The notes beneath the pieces were generated by a model. That model saw only the letters and a list, made by a program, of their open reading frames with translations. It made no database searches and was not told the origin of the DNA. A DNA stretch of 64,000 nucleotides from Spirosoma validum (GTDB lineage: Bacteria > Bacteroidota > Bacteroidia > Cytophagales > Spirosomataceae): the NCBI RefSeq assembly GCF_014699035.1, contig NZ_JACXAA010000002.1, positions 682,001 to 746,000 of the forward strand, read 5' to 3'. Position numbers and translations under genes: made by a program. This document shows, in pieces, positions 1-9,515 of the stretch (position 1 is the stretch's first letter; every line of letters begins with the position of its first letter).

Positions 1-1230
1 CTGTTTGAGAAATTGCACATGCCTGGCGTTGCCAGTGAGATTATGTACCAAGGTAATCGGTTATTTATTAGGGTACTACGCTTTTTCGGTCAGACAGGTA
101 TACAGTCTTTTAAAGAAAACGTCATCAGTATTTTGCCCGTTGGTCTGTCGTTCCATACGTTTCAGGCAATGAGTTATACGATTGAAGTGTATCGGGGAAA
201 TCAGAAGGCCGAACGTCATTTCGGAATATACTCGCTCTACGTTATGTTCTATCCGCAATTAGTGGCTGGTCCCATTGAGCGGCCTCAGAACGTACTATGG
301 CAGTTTCATGATTACTTTAAGTACGACAAAGAGAACGTTAAGGCCGGGCTGATGCAGATGGCGTTCGGACTCTTCAAGAAACTGGTCATTGCCGATCGTC
401 TGGCCATGCTTGTTGATCACACATACGGCAATCCTTCGGCTCACAACGGCCTGACGTTGCTGGTGGCTACGTTCTTCTATACTTTCCAGATTTATTGCGA
501 TTTTTCGGGTTATTCTGACGTGGCCATCGGAGCCGCTCGCGTAATGGGCTTCACGCTTATGGAAAATTTCCGAACGCCCTATATTGCTCAGTCAGTTTCG
601 GAATTCTGGCGACGCTGGCATATTTCACTGTCAACCTGGTTTCGAGATTATCTCTACATTCCGCTTGGTGGTAATCGAAAGGGCGAAGTCCGGCAGTATC
701 TGAATATGCTGATCGTATTTCTGGCTAGTGGCCTCTGGCACGGTCCCAACTGGACGTATGTGATCTGGGGAGGACTGAACGGACTCTATCAGGTTCTGGC
801 CGTTCTGCGTGACAAACTGTTGTCTAAGCTAGGTTTCTCCAGAACTCCACCCAGTTCCGTGACCTCGCCCGTTAATGACAAAGAAAGCCGTAAGTCACCC
901 GTGCGCGCAGTGATCAACACGCTCATTACGTTCATACTGATCATGCTGACGTGGGTGTTCTTCCGGGCTAGAAGTCTGAGTGATGCTTTCCTGATCCTGA
1001 AACGTATTGGTACTTTATCATTCGATAATCACATCGACAGCCCAATGAATTCGGTGGAAATGGGGTTCAGCGTTCTTTTGATTCTTTTTCTATTAACGAA
1101 GGAGTATTTTTATCTGACGATTCCAACACGTAGTACGATTCGCTTTGCTGTACTATTCGTGCTCATTACGTTCGCGACTTATCTATTTGGTGTCTTCTCA
1201 TCGAATCAGTTCATCTATTTTCAATTCTGA
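1..1230 (+). CDS. MBOAT family O-acyltransferase (AlgI-like), 5' truncated
   Basis: This is a multi-pass inner-membrane enzyme of the MBOAT family, which moves acyl groups (often acetyl) onto exported polysaccharides or other envelope substrates. The reading frame is open to the window edge, so the true start lies upstream and about 409 codons are visible. The family core SEFWRRWHISLSTWFRDYLY is present, followed about 30 residues later by the conserved histidine in SGLWHGPNW, the expected catalytic His. Several hydrophobic segments surround these motifs. AlgI-type genes often sit beside an SGNH/AlgJ-type partner, but none lies downstream here; one could lie upstream of the window. The substrate cannot be told from sequence. 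Confidence 0.9.
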   Translation: MFEKLHMPGVASEIMYQGNRLFIRVLRFFGQTGIQSFKENVISILPVGLSFHTFQAMSYTIEVYRGNQKAERHFGIYSLYVMFYPQLVAGPIERPQNVLWQFHDYFKYDKENVKAGLMQMAFGLFKKLVIADRLAMLVDHTYGNPSAHNGLTLLVATFFYTFQIYCDFSGYSDVAIGAARVMGFTLMENFRTPYIAQSVSEFWRRWHISLSTWFRDYLYIPLGGNRKGEVRQYLNMLIVFLASGLWHGPNWTYVIWGGLNGLYQVLAVLRDKLLSKLGFSRTPPSSVTSPVNDKESRKSPVRAVINTLITFILIMLTWVFFRARSLSDAFLILKRIGTLSFDNHIDSPMNSVEMGFSVLLILFLLTKEYFYLTIPTRSTIRFAVLFVLITFATYLFGVFSSNQFIYFQF

Positions 1231-1255
1231 GTAAACATAGAATGATAAAAACGTC

Positions 1256-1287
1256 AATGATTTGCAATTCGCGAATTGCAAATCATT
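1256..1287. terminator. 32-bp loop-free perfect palindrome between convergent genes
   Basis: Bases 1256-1271 are the exact reverse complement of 1272-1287 with no unpaired centre. It lies between the stop of the acyltransferase at 1230 and the stop of the convergent msrB at 1302. A bidirectional terminator is the natural reading, although neither side has a long T tract. Confidence 0.6.
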
Positions 1288-1301
1288 AGCGAAAAGAAGG
1301 A

Positions 1302-1811
1302 TCACTTGATTTGAGCAAACACTAGCGCTACCCCGTTCATACAGTAACGTAACCCGGTTGGCTCGGGCCCATCGTTGAATACGTGTCCTAAATGCGCGTC
1401 GCAAACGGAGCAGCGTACTTCAGTGCGGTTACCGTCGGGCTCTGTATAAATTGCGTTCGATACGACAGGAGCATAGAAACTCGGCCAGCCGGTGTGTGAA
1501 TCAAACTTGGTACCGGATGTAAAAAGCGGATTATGGCAACAAACACAGGCATACGTACCCCGGCGATGTTCATGCGTTACTTCACTGCTATTCGCCCACT
1601 CGGTACCCCGCTCACGGGTGATGTTGTACTGTGACCGTGTCAGGATGTCACGCCATTCAGCGTCCGTCCTTTCAACGCGTCGGTTATTGGGTGAGGTAGT
1701 TCCGGGTGGGCGCTGATGCGGAGGACGAGGAGCGGCTATATATGTACCATACGCCCATAAACCACCAACCAGTAACAGGGCAATCACCAGGAAGAGCCAG
1801 TTTTGTTTCAT
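1302..1811 (-). CDS. msrB: peptide-methionine (R)-S-oxide reductase MsrB, membrane-anchored or exported
   Basis: MsrB reduces the R epimer of methionine sulfoxide in oxidised proteins. The chosen start gives 169 residues and begins MKQNWLFLVIALLLVGG, a hydrophobic N-terminal segment that would anchor or export the enzyme. A longer frame exists upstream, but its extra 20 residues look non-coding. The zinc-site CxxC pairs are Cys89/Cys92 and Cys134/Cys137. The family block HTGWPSFYAP is at 106-115 and the catalytic cysteine is Cys157 in RYCMNG, where most family members have RYCINS or RYCVNS. The MoxR gene ends about 60 bases upstream on the same strand, so co-transcription is possible. A periplasmic role in repairing envelope proteins is inferred from the N-terminal segment. 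Confidence 0.92.
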   Translation of the reverse strand: MKQNWLFLVIALLLVGGLWAYGTYIAAPRPPHQRPPGTTSPNNRRVERTDAEWRDILTRSQYNITRERGTEWANSSEVTHEHRRGTYACVCCHNPLFTSGTKFDSHTGWPSFYAPVVSNAIYTEPDGNRTEVRCSVCDAHLGHVFNDGPEPTGLRYCMNGVALVFAQIK

Positions 1812-1871
1812 CAGTATTTGTCGGAGACTTTTCTGTAAAACACAAACGGGCTGAATTCTATTCCCTAACAA

Positions 1872-2849
<978 letters not shown>

Positions 2850-2853
2850 AAAC

Positions 2854-2910
2854 GTATCACGGACTTCAGTCCGTATCTGTAATTAATGTACGGACTGAAG
2901 TCCGTGATAC
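2854..2910. repeat. REP-like paired palindromic unit, 22-bp perfect arms
   Basis: Bases 2854-2875 and 2889-2910 are perfect reverse complements around a 13-base loop. Each arm is itself nearly palindromic, with a GGACTnnAGTCC core. The element starts two bases past the prmC stop and ends just before the MoxR start. The same core recurs at 32278-32344, and a related single unit lies at 18500-18524. Confidence 0.85.
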
Positions 2911-2911
2911 A

Positions 2912-3760
2912 TCAAAACGTAGCCCGGATGCTGCGATCCTTGCCGTGAATGTCTTTGTAGACCTGAATTTTGGTAAAACCCCGTTCGGCAAAAACCTGTT
3001 GAGTGGCTTCGCCAAAGCGTTCGTTAATCTCAACGTAACAAGCGCCGTCTTTCGTCAGATGTCGGGTGCAGAAGTCGGCTACAGCCTTGTAAAAAACGAG
3101 CGGGTCGTTGTCATCGACAAATAAAGCTAACCCCGGTTCATAGTCCAACACGTTACGGTCCATATCGGCCGCTTCCGAACGCGTTACGTAGGGCGGGTTA
3201 CTGACTACACAGTCGAATCGGCGGCTAAAATCTGGCGGTACGTTCAGAATATCCTGAATAGAAAACGTTACGTCGGCATTCAGGTTCTGCGCATTGTGTC
3301 GAGCCAGGGTGAGGGCTTTGTCCGATACGTCCCAGCCCGTTACAACCGATTGGGGCAGAAACCGAGCCAGCGTAATGGCAATGCAACCGCTGCCGGTACC
3401 AATGTCAACGATCGGTACGTCGTCGGTCCGGTCAGAAAAATCATGCATGATCAGCCGCACTAAATCTTCAGTTTCAGGTCGCGGAATCAGCACATCGGGC
3501 GAAACCTCGAATTCCAATCCACAGAAAATCGTTGTGCCAATAACATGCTGAATCGGTTCCTGCCGGTTCAGTCGTTCCAGAATTTTAAACCAGTCAGGTT
3601 CCGTACGATTCGGGGGGAGTGGTTTATCCGTCAGTACGTCCGTCTTCCGTAAGCCGAAATAATGATCAAGCAGCATGAAAGCCATTTCCCGCGCTTCTTC
3701 AGACGGATAGGCTGTAATGTTCTTGCTTAATCGTTCGTAGAGGGGTTTGGCGGTGGCCAT
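2912..3760 (-). CDS. prmC: peptide chain release factor N5-glutamine methyltransferase PrmC
   Basis: PrmC methylates the glutamine of the GGQ motif in release factors RF1 and RF2, using S-adenosylmethionine, in the cytosol. The 282-residue product has the family layout: a helical N-terminal domain (about 1-90), the IPRPETE linker motif at 92-98, the SAM-binding DIGTGSG at 119-125, and the catalytic NPPY at 188-191. The start at 3760 gives MATAKPLYERL with no competing upstream methionine. The plus-strand ribD starts about 130 bases away, so the two genes are divergent and their promoters share that gap. The stop is followed after two bases by a strong palindrome that may end or stabilise the transcript. 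Confidence 0.95.
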   Translation of the reverse strand: MATAKPLYERLSKNITAYPSEEAREMAFMLLDHYFGLRKTDVLTDKPLPPNRTEPDWFKILERLNRQEPIQHVIGTTIFCGLEFEVSPDVLIPRPETEDLVRLIMHDFSDRTDDVPIVDIGTGSGCIAITLARFLPQSVVTGWDVSDKALTLARHNAQNLNADVTFSIQDILNVPPDFSRRFDCVVSNPPYVTRSEAADMDRNVLDYEPGLALFVDDNDPLVFYKAVADFCTRHLTKDGACYVEINERFGEATQQVFAERGFTKIQVYKDIHGKDRSIRATF

Positions 3761-3887
3761 GTGGTTTAGTCGAGTAATTTTGCCAAAAATAGGGAAGTTT
3801 ACGGTTTATCGCCTTCGTTTGATGTTCGACGAATGGATAATAACCGCAAACGATAAACGTCGATCCCTAAAAGCCTGGTAACTAACT

Positions 3888-4991
3888 ATGGATATATTCA
3901 TGCTTCGCGCGCTCGAATTAGCGACTCTTGGTCGGGGACACGTAAGTCCGAACCCGATGGTGGGATGCGTAATCGTTCATGATGGTGGAAAGCAGGACGG
4001 AATCCAGAATGGGCGAATCATTGGCGAAGGCTGGCACCAACGCTATGGGCAAGCTCACGCTGAACGGAACGCTATTCTGTCGATTCCTCCCGAAGACCTG
4101 GCTCTATTGCCCGAAAGCACAGCCTACGTAACGCTGGAACCCTGTTCACATTATGGCAAGCAGCCCCCCTGCGCGGATTTGCTGATTGAGAAACGGATTG
4201 GACGCGTTATTTGCTGCAACGACGATCCCAATCCATTGGTCGGAGGGCAGGGGTTTGCCAAACTTCGGGCGGCTGGCATTGATGTCGAAACAGGGATTTT
4301 AGCCGAACTTGGGCAGGAGTTGAATGCACGATTCTTCACGTTCTTCGAGAGGAAACGACCCTATATCATTCTGAAGTGGGCAGAAACAACCGATGGTTTT
4401 ATCAGTGGCGAGGGAGGTAAGCCCATCAAAATTAGCGGAGATTTAGCCCACCGGCTCGTTCATCGGTGGCGGGGTGAAGAAGATGCCATTATGGTCGGAA
4501 CCAACACCGCTCGCCTTGACAACCCTCGCCTGAACACGCGCCTATGGCCCGGACCCATCCAGGCCGGACCTATCCAGGCTGGACCCGGTAAAAATCCGAT
4601 ACGTATTGTTATCGATAGAAATCTGTCCTTACCCGCCGATCTGCATCTTTTCGACAGAACGCAGCCAACAATTGTATATCATCAACGAGAACACGAACGT
4701 GAAGCGAATGAAGAGGCAGCACCTACGCTTGTTTACGCGTTCGCACGTTCGCTTGTGGACTTATTAACCGATCTCCATCAACGCAACATTCAATCGGCTC
4801 TTGTTGAAGGTGGTACTACGTTGTTTCAATCGTTTCTGGCTGAAGATCTCTGGGATGAAATGCGGGTATTCCGTAGTCAAACAATGCTGGACAAGGGCAC
4901 AAAGGCCCCGGTTGTGCAGGGTAAACTGGTAAGTCGCGAAAGGGTGGGAGAGGATGAGTTAACGATCTATAAAAACAGCTCCGGAAATTAA
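3888..4991 (+). CDS. ribD: bifunctional riboflavin biosynthesis deaminase/reductase RibD
   Basis: RibD performs the second and third steps of riboflavin synthesis: deamination of the diaminopyrimidine made from GTP, then NADPH-dependent reduction of the ribose. Residues 1-145 form the cytidine-deaminase-like domain, with zinc ligands His57, Cys86 and Cys95 and the proton-shuttle Glu59 in HAERNAI and EPCSHYGKQPPC. The C-terminal half is the reductase domain (KWAETTDGFISG; LVEGGTTLFQSFL). At 367 residues the length is normal. A small tandem duplication of a 15-base unit near 4551-4580 encodes a repeated GPIQA segment in the reductase domain. No other rib genes lie nearby, which is usual in Bacteroidota. 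Confidence 0.95.
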   Translation: MDIFMLRALELATLGRGHVSPNPMVGCVIVHDGGKQDGIQNGRIIGEGWHQRYGQAHAERNAILSIPPEDLALLPESTAYVTLEPCSHYGKQPPCADLLIEKRIGRVICCNDDPNPLVGGQGFAKLRAAGIDVETGILAELGQELNARFFTFFERKRPYIILKWAETTDGFISGEGGKPIKISGDLAHRLVHRWRGEEDAIMVGTNTARLDNPRLNTRLWPGPIQAGPIQAGPGKNPIRIVIDRNLSLPADLHLFDRTQPTIVYHQREHEREANEEAAPTLVYAFARSLVDLLTDLHQRNIQSALVEGGTTLFQSFLAEDLWDEMRVFRSQTMLDKGTKAPVVQGKLVSRERVGEDELTIYKNSSGN

Positions 4992-5003
4992 TCCGGAGCT
5001 GTT
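4974..5003. terminator. bidirectional terminator hairpin at the ribD end
   Basis: Perfect 12-bp arms (4974-4985 and 4992-5003) flank a 6-base loop that contains the ribD stop codon. Read on the minus strand, the stem is followed by TTTTT, so it also suits the minus-strand lipoprotein gene ending at 5031. Confidence 0.75.
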
Positions 5004-5030
5004 ATATGCCTTCGTAATCGACGTAACCAC

Positions 5031-5537
5031 TTATTGTTGTGCAACGGGCGTAGCATTCGCGCCGATGTTACCACTGGCAATCAGGGTTGCGCCCGACATC
5101 ACTTTCACATTGGCGTCGTATTTGTCAAGGTTTGCATAAAAACTTGCATCGCTGATGGTGAAGTATTTATTGGTGGCAAACTCACCCGTAGTGCCACTGA
5201 TCGTATCAAGCGGTTTGAGCGCAGTAGCTGATCCAGTAGCTGCTTTTCCCTGATAGATCGAAGACGAATACGTAGCACTGTTGGCTGTGTTGTAAAGTCC
5301 GATCTCAACCAGCGTAACCGTAGCACTGTATTTGTAAAAAACCACCCGGCCATAAATGGTCGTTCCGGTTGCCGATGACAGGGTATACGCTTTGTACGTC
5401 GATACAGTACCACCACCCGGTGCCGCGTTATAATTCGGCTCATAATTTTGTTGCTCACAGGAAGTCGACAAAACGAGCAGTGACAGCAGGAGGCTTAGCA
5501 CAGAAAGAGAGCGCAGAGTATAAACGATAGATTTCAT
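5031..5537 (-). CDS. predicted lipoprotein of unknown function, partner of the adjacent TonB receptor
   Basis: I do not recognise a named family. The 168-residue product begins with a lipoprotein signal peptide ending in LLVLSTSC, so the mature protein would start at the cysteine and be membrane-anchored. The rest is rich in Ser, Thr, Ala, Gly and Tyr, with alternating hydrophobic residues typical of a small beta-sandwich. It starts 11 bases after the stop of the TonB-dependent receptor at 5549-8503 and is surely in the same operon. By position it may be an accessory surface or periplasmic ligand-binding protein for that receptor, but it lacks SusD features. A hairpin with a T tract follows. 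Confidence 0.75.
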   Translation of the reverse strand: MKSIVYTLRSLSVLSLLLSLLVLSTSCEQQNYEPNYNAAPGGGTVSTYKAYTLSSATGTTIYGRVVFYKYSATVTLVEIGLYNTANSATYSSSIYQGKAATGSATALKPLDTISGTTGEFATNKYFTISDASFYANLDKYDANVKVMSGATLIASGNIGANATPVAQQ

Positions 5538-5548
5538 TGCTGGAGAAA

Positions 5549-8503
5549 TTAAAAGTTGAACATCACACGGCCATAGTAATACGCACCACTGGACCCTTGC
5601 TGATAGTTGGAATACAGATAGAAACCACGGTTTTCAGGACGAAGAATCTCAGGATATTTGTCCAGGATGTTGCTGCCACCGAGTGAGAATTTCAGATGGC
5701 GATTCAGGGTGTAGCCTAAGCTTAAGTCAAGAATGGCTTGGGGCGTGAAGGTCTGATCGTAATAATTCCCCTTATCGTCAGCGGATACCGAAAGAGCCGT
5801 AATCTTACCGTAATACGTTCCCCGCAGCATCACATCCCACTTGTTTTGACGATAACTAATCGAGCCAATCAGCTTTGTACGGGGCGTTCCGGTCTCAAAC
5901 TGACCAATAATGTCCCGGCTGAGGTATTTTTCGACAACCTGATCCGTGGTCAGGTTCGCTACGTTCAGGGTGGGCGGATTCCGGCTCAGGATGCTGTTCT
6001 TACTGAAAATAGCGGCCAGGCTATACGTGAAGCTTCTGTTTCGTGCCAGGTTCTGAACGTAGTTGCCAACCAGTTCGATGCCTTTGGAGCGCACGTTGGC
6101 CCCATTGACAAAAAACTGAGCCTGTCCACCGCCAATCACTTCGTCGTAGTGGTTACCTACTTCTTCAGCGCTGAAGAAGCTCGTTTGGAAAATACGGTTG
6201 TCTACATCAATTTGATAGGCATCGACGCTTACCTCAAAGCCACGGGCAGGTTGGTAGGTCATACCCAGACCATATGTCCGGGAGTTTTCCTGTTTCAGCC
6301 CTTTGATTCCCAATACACGGGCAGCTGTGCTATTGGTCGCATAGGTCGTTACATCCAGCGGTTGTGGAACGCCATTCGCATCGGGGATAAACGCTGTAGT
6401 CGTGTGGGTGAAATTCAACTCCTGTAACGAAGGCGCCCGGAAACCCGAAGCAATTGAACCCCGGATCGTCAGGTTGCTAGCCAGGTTATACCGGGCGGCC
6501 ACTTTTCCAATCGCTACCCCGCCAAAATCAGAGTAGTTTTCAATCCGTACGGCGGCCGTCACTAAAAATTTCCGGGTTAGTTCAAGCTCCGTGTCCAGAT
6601 AAGCGGCCATGGTGGTCCGGAACGCATTGCGCTGGTCTTTCGGACCAAATCCAGAGAAACACTGGCAGTTAGCTGCAAAGTTTTTAACAGTTACCTGCTG
6701 GCCTGTATATACGGAAAGGGGCTGGCCGTTTGCCCCGACAATGGGCTGACTGGCTTCATTCTGCAAGGGTAAACCATTAGGACCGATCAGCAGCCCTGCC
6801 TGCGTAGCGGTCAGAATCCCGGCATCACCATAGGTATAGCTTTCTTCCTGCCCTGGGATGATTTTATAGTTCTCAATCCGCATCTCTGCACCAAAAGCCA
6901 CGTTCAGGCCATTCATGATTCCTTTGAAATAGCGCGAGAAATCAAGGTTGGTCGAATTCTGGCTGAACTGGTTCGTGCCGATGTTCATATCGACGGGTGA
7001 ATTCGCGCCAATCGAAGCATTAAACGTGTTGGTCATGCTGATCAGCGATGTGTTTTGACCGAACGTATTGCTGAAATCAACGCTGAACTCACCGATTTTA
7101 CTGCGAATACCGACTGTGTTGGAAATATCAGCCGTGTTTGTAATCAATTGCGGACGGAATCCATTTGGATACAGCAGGTAGTTGAACCGGTCGGTCTGAG
7201 CAGGTCGCCGATAGTAGCACGAGAAACCTTTCAGGTATTTGTACGACATGCCCCCGAAACTGTAGAGGGTCGTATTCGGATTGATTTCGTAGCCCGCATT
7301 ATAAAAAACCGAGCCCATGGTAATACCGGGTAATCCGGCAAACACCGCGAAATCGGAGCGGTCGTAGCCCCGGGCACTCAATAGACCGGCTTCGGTTTTT
7401 AACGTAGAAGCCAATGCCGTATTGCCGGTAGCCTGCGCGTTGATTAATTCGGGGTTCGTGATGATGGGACGGCCATTTTTATCGGTACGTAAATTGGTTA
7501 GATACGTATTGTCATAGATTTCCCAGTCATTGACGAACCGGCGGACTGTCGGGCGACGCTGGGTAATCTGACCCGTTAAATTAAGAAATCCTTTATCGCC
7601 AATTTTGAACCCATAGTTGGCATCAAACTGATAATTGAAGCCATCAGGCTGCCCCGCTTTGGTGAGCTCACCAGCCTGCCCGCCGGAGTTGGAATAACCG
7701 CCACCGGTGAGGCTACCCGTTAGTTGATTCGTCCCCTTTTTCAGTATGATGTTGACTACCCCCGCTACAGCATCGGAACCGTACTGAGCGGCAGCACCAT
7801 CACGCAAAATTTCGACCCGATCAATCGAAGCGGCTGGTATCGTCATCATATCGACCGACGTAGAAGGACTACCAACGGCTGTTGTACCAATCAATAAGGA
7901 AGACGTGTGACGCCGTTTGCCATTTACCAGTACCAGAATCTGATTAGGAGCCATGTTGCGCAACTGAATCGGATCAACGTGTGAATCAAGGTCACCGCCC
8001 TGGTTGCGAACAGCGTTGAAGCTAGGGGCAACGAACGCCAGCATTTGTGCCAGATCAATCTGGGGAAGGTTCCCCATGATTTCCTTAATCGAAATCACGT
8101 CTACCGGAACCGGCGTTTCCAGAACGGTACGCCCGGTATTGCGTGTTCCGGTAACGACTAGCTCCGTCAGTTGCGTAGCATCTTCATCGATCGATACGTT
8201 GATCGTGCTCTCGTTACCAACTTTTATTTCCTTTGATTTAAAGCCGATGAAGCTGACGACCAGAATGTCGTTTGGTGATGCTTCGAGGGTAAACATGCCC
8301 TGGTTATCTGTAACGGCTCCCTTTCTCGTATTCCCTTTTACTAAAATATTGACGCCCTGCAGCGTTTCTGCGTTAACGCTGGACGTGACTTTACCTGTAA
8401 TTCTCCTGGTTTGGGCTAAAGCCGCCAGCGGAAATAACGTAACCATGACAAACACGATGATCAGCAACGGGATAGCATCATGTTTAAGTAATCTTTGTTT
8501 CAT
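5549..8503 (-). CDS. TonB-dependent receptor with N-terminal carboxypeptidase-regulatory-like domain
   Basis: This is an outer-membrane receptor that takes up a ligand using TonB and the proton-motive force. The signal peptide ends near LAALAQ (residue 31). A CarboxypepD_reg-like domain follows (about 32-115), then the plug domain from about 117 (VVTGTRNTGRTVLETPVP), then a 22-strand barrel ending in a terminal phenylalanine (GRVMFNF). Length is 984 residues. It lacks the longer SusC signature and has a lipoprotein rather than SusD as partner, so it is better called a general TonB receptor than SusC. An NCQCF cysteine pair lies in a predicted extracellular loop near 610. The ligand is unknown. 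Confidence 0.93.
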   Translation of the reverse strand: MKQRLLKHDAIPLLIIVFVMVTLFPLAALAQTRRITGKVTSSVNAETLQGVNILVKGNTRKGAVTDNQGMFTLEASPNDILVVSFIGFKSKEIKVGNESTINVSIDEDATQLTELVVTGTRNTGRTVLETPVPVDVISIKEIMGNLPQIDLAQMLAFVAPSFNAVRNQGGDLDSHVDPIQLRNMAPNQILVLVNGKRRHTSSLLIGTTAVGSPSTSVDMMTIPAASIDRVEILRDGAAAQYGSDAVAGVVNIILKKGTNQLTGSLTGGGYSNSGGQAGELTKAGQPDGFNYQFDANYGFKIGDKGFLNLTGQITQRRPTVRRFVNDWEIYDNTYLTNLRTDKNGRPIITNPELINAQATGNTALASTLKTEAGLLSARGYDRSDFAVFAGLPGITMGSVFYNAGYEINPNTTLYSFGGMSYKYLKGFSCYYRRPAQTDRFNYLLYPNGFRPQLITNTADISNTVGIRSKIGEFSVDFSNTFGQNTSLISMTNTFNASIGANSPVDMNIGTNQFSQNSTNLDFSRYFKGIMNGLNVAFGAEMRIENYKIIPGQEESYTYGDAGILTATQAGLLIGPNGLPLQNEASQPIVGANGQPLSVYTGQQVTVKNFAANCQCFSGFGPKDQRNAFRTTMAAYLDTELELTRKFLVTAAVRIENYSDFGGVAIGKVAARYNLASNLTIRGSIASGFRAPSLQELNFTHTTTAFIPDANGVPQPLDVTTYATNSTAARVLGIKGLKQENSRTYGLGMTYQPARGFEVSVDAYQIDVDNRIFQTSFFSAEEVGNHYDEVIGGGQAQFFVNGANVRSKGIELVGNYVQNLARNRSFTYSLAAIFSKNSILSRNPPTLNVANLTTDQVVEKYLSRDIIGQFETGTPRTKLIGSISYRQNKWDVMLRGTYYGKITALSVSADDKGNYYDQTFTPQAILDLSLGYTLNRHLKFSLGGSNILDKYPEILRPENRGFYLYSNYQQGSSGAYYYGRVMFNF

Positions 8504-9515
8504 AAGTAGTAGGGATGTTTAAGTAAGTTGGAAAGACTTGTTTACGGCTATAATGGCAGCTAAACAGAAGCAGTGTCAGGCTATTTTGCCTGTCGAGTCG
8601 TTCTGGAAAAATCAAATGAGACAACCGTTTTTGGAGTGGACGGGAAAACACGTAACGTATGCATTCGCGTTACGTCTGGCGGTCCTTTTTTGGCAAGAGA
8701 AAAGTGCGTAGGTGGCAAATCCGCTGAACAAAAAGGTTAGTATTAATACTCGTTATGGTAGGAAAAACGGGTGCGAATTAGTTTGATATGGATTAATCAT
8801 CAGCCTGATTCCGATTGGTACGGCGTTGGCTCCTGGCATAAGCGGATTGTGGCCCGGTAGCCTTATGAGTGTCGGCCGTCTTCAATGTGGGAAAAGCGGG
8901 AGATGTGTACAGCAAAATACCTGGCGAGTAGCGCCTGCGCATGGCGTATGAGCTTGTGGTTTGATGACGTTTCATGTTGTTAGTCAGTTGAATGTTAAGG
9001 TATTCATCCCGAAAATCTGGCCAATAGAATAACTGACAGTCGATTTTACGACCTGGTAGGATTGCCAAAATGAATACCGAAATCGTGCAGGAGTCAGCGC
9101 TATTTAGTACGTTTCACTGACTGCCTACTTCCTGAAAAACCAAACCCTTCGAATGAATCGTGCGCACGGGGTTTGAGAGTGATATTTCGTTGTACTTTGT
9201 CAAATATGCCAATTATAATAATGAAAAAAAATAGTTAAATAGAATTTAATATTGTTTTATGTAAAAAATACAAGATAAAATTATATAATGAATGTTTTCT
9301 GCTAATATGACTTAGTTGAGACAGCATATAAGGACTTGGTTTGTCTATTACTGGGTATACTTTAATAAGTACAATTGCTTAGTATTTTTAGTAGGAAAGG
9401 CCTTTCCCTTACAATTTGTCGGGTGTTTAGGCCACAGGTCTCATTTATAAGTTATCGTTTGTTGACCGATTCGTTATCGTTCGACTAGTAATAAATACTC
9501 CCTACATATAGCTTT
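8504..9515. other. 1 kb non-coding region upstream of the TonB receptor and the TPR/ASKHA gene
   Basis: No convincing conserved gene lies here. The left part is the leader of the minus-strand TonB receptor and contains an 8-bp inverted repeat (8650-8657 and 8668-8675). The right part (about 9200-9515) becomes AT-rich and should carry the promoter of the gene at 9516. A short minus-strand frame at 8793-8975 is listed separately. I saw no riboswitch fold or tRNA. Confidence 0.5.
8793..8975 (-). CDS. possible small basic protein, 60 aa
   Basis: The frame starts with an ATG at 8975 and encodes 60 residues rich in Arg, Lys, Thr and Ser (starting MKRHQTTSSYAMRRR). It is not recognised. It lies about 290 bases upstream of the TonB receptor on the same strand, so it could be a leader peptide. 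A slightly longer upstream methionine exists but reads as non-coding. It may be chance. Confidence 0.2.
   Translation of the reverse strand: MKRHQTTSSYAMRRRYSPGILLYTSPAFPTLKTADTHKATGPQSAYARSQRRTNRNQADD

Noticed and set aside
5738..6427. 229-residue plus-strand frame opposite the TonB receptor
   Set aside because: It is a shadow of the receptor gene; the receptor frame has clear domains and the shadow has none.
8504..8790. SAM, cobalamin or TPP riboswitch upstream of the TonB receptor
   Set aside because: I could not find the conserved core boxes; only a short 8-bp dyad is present.
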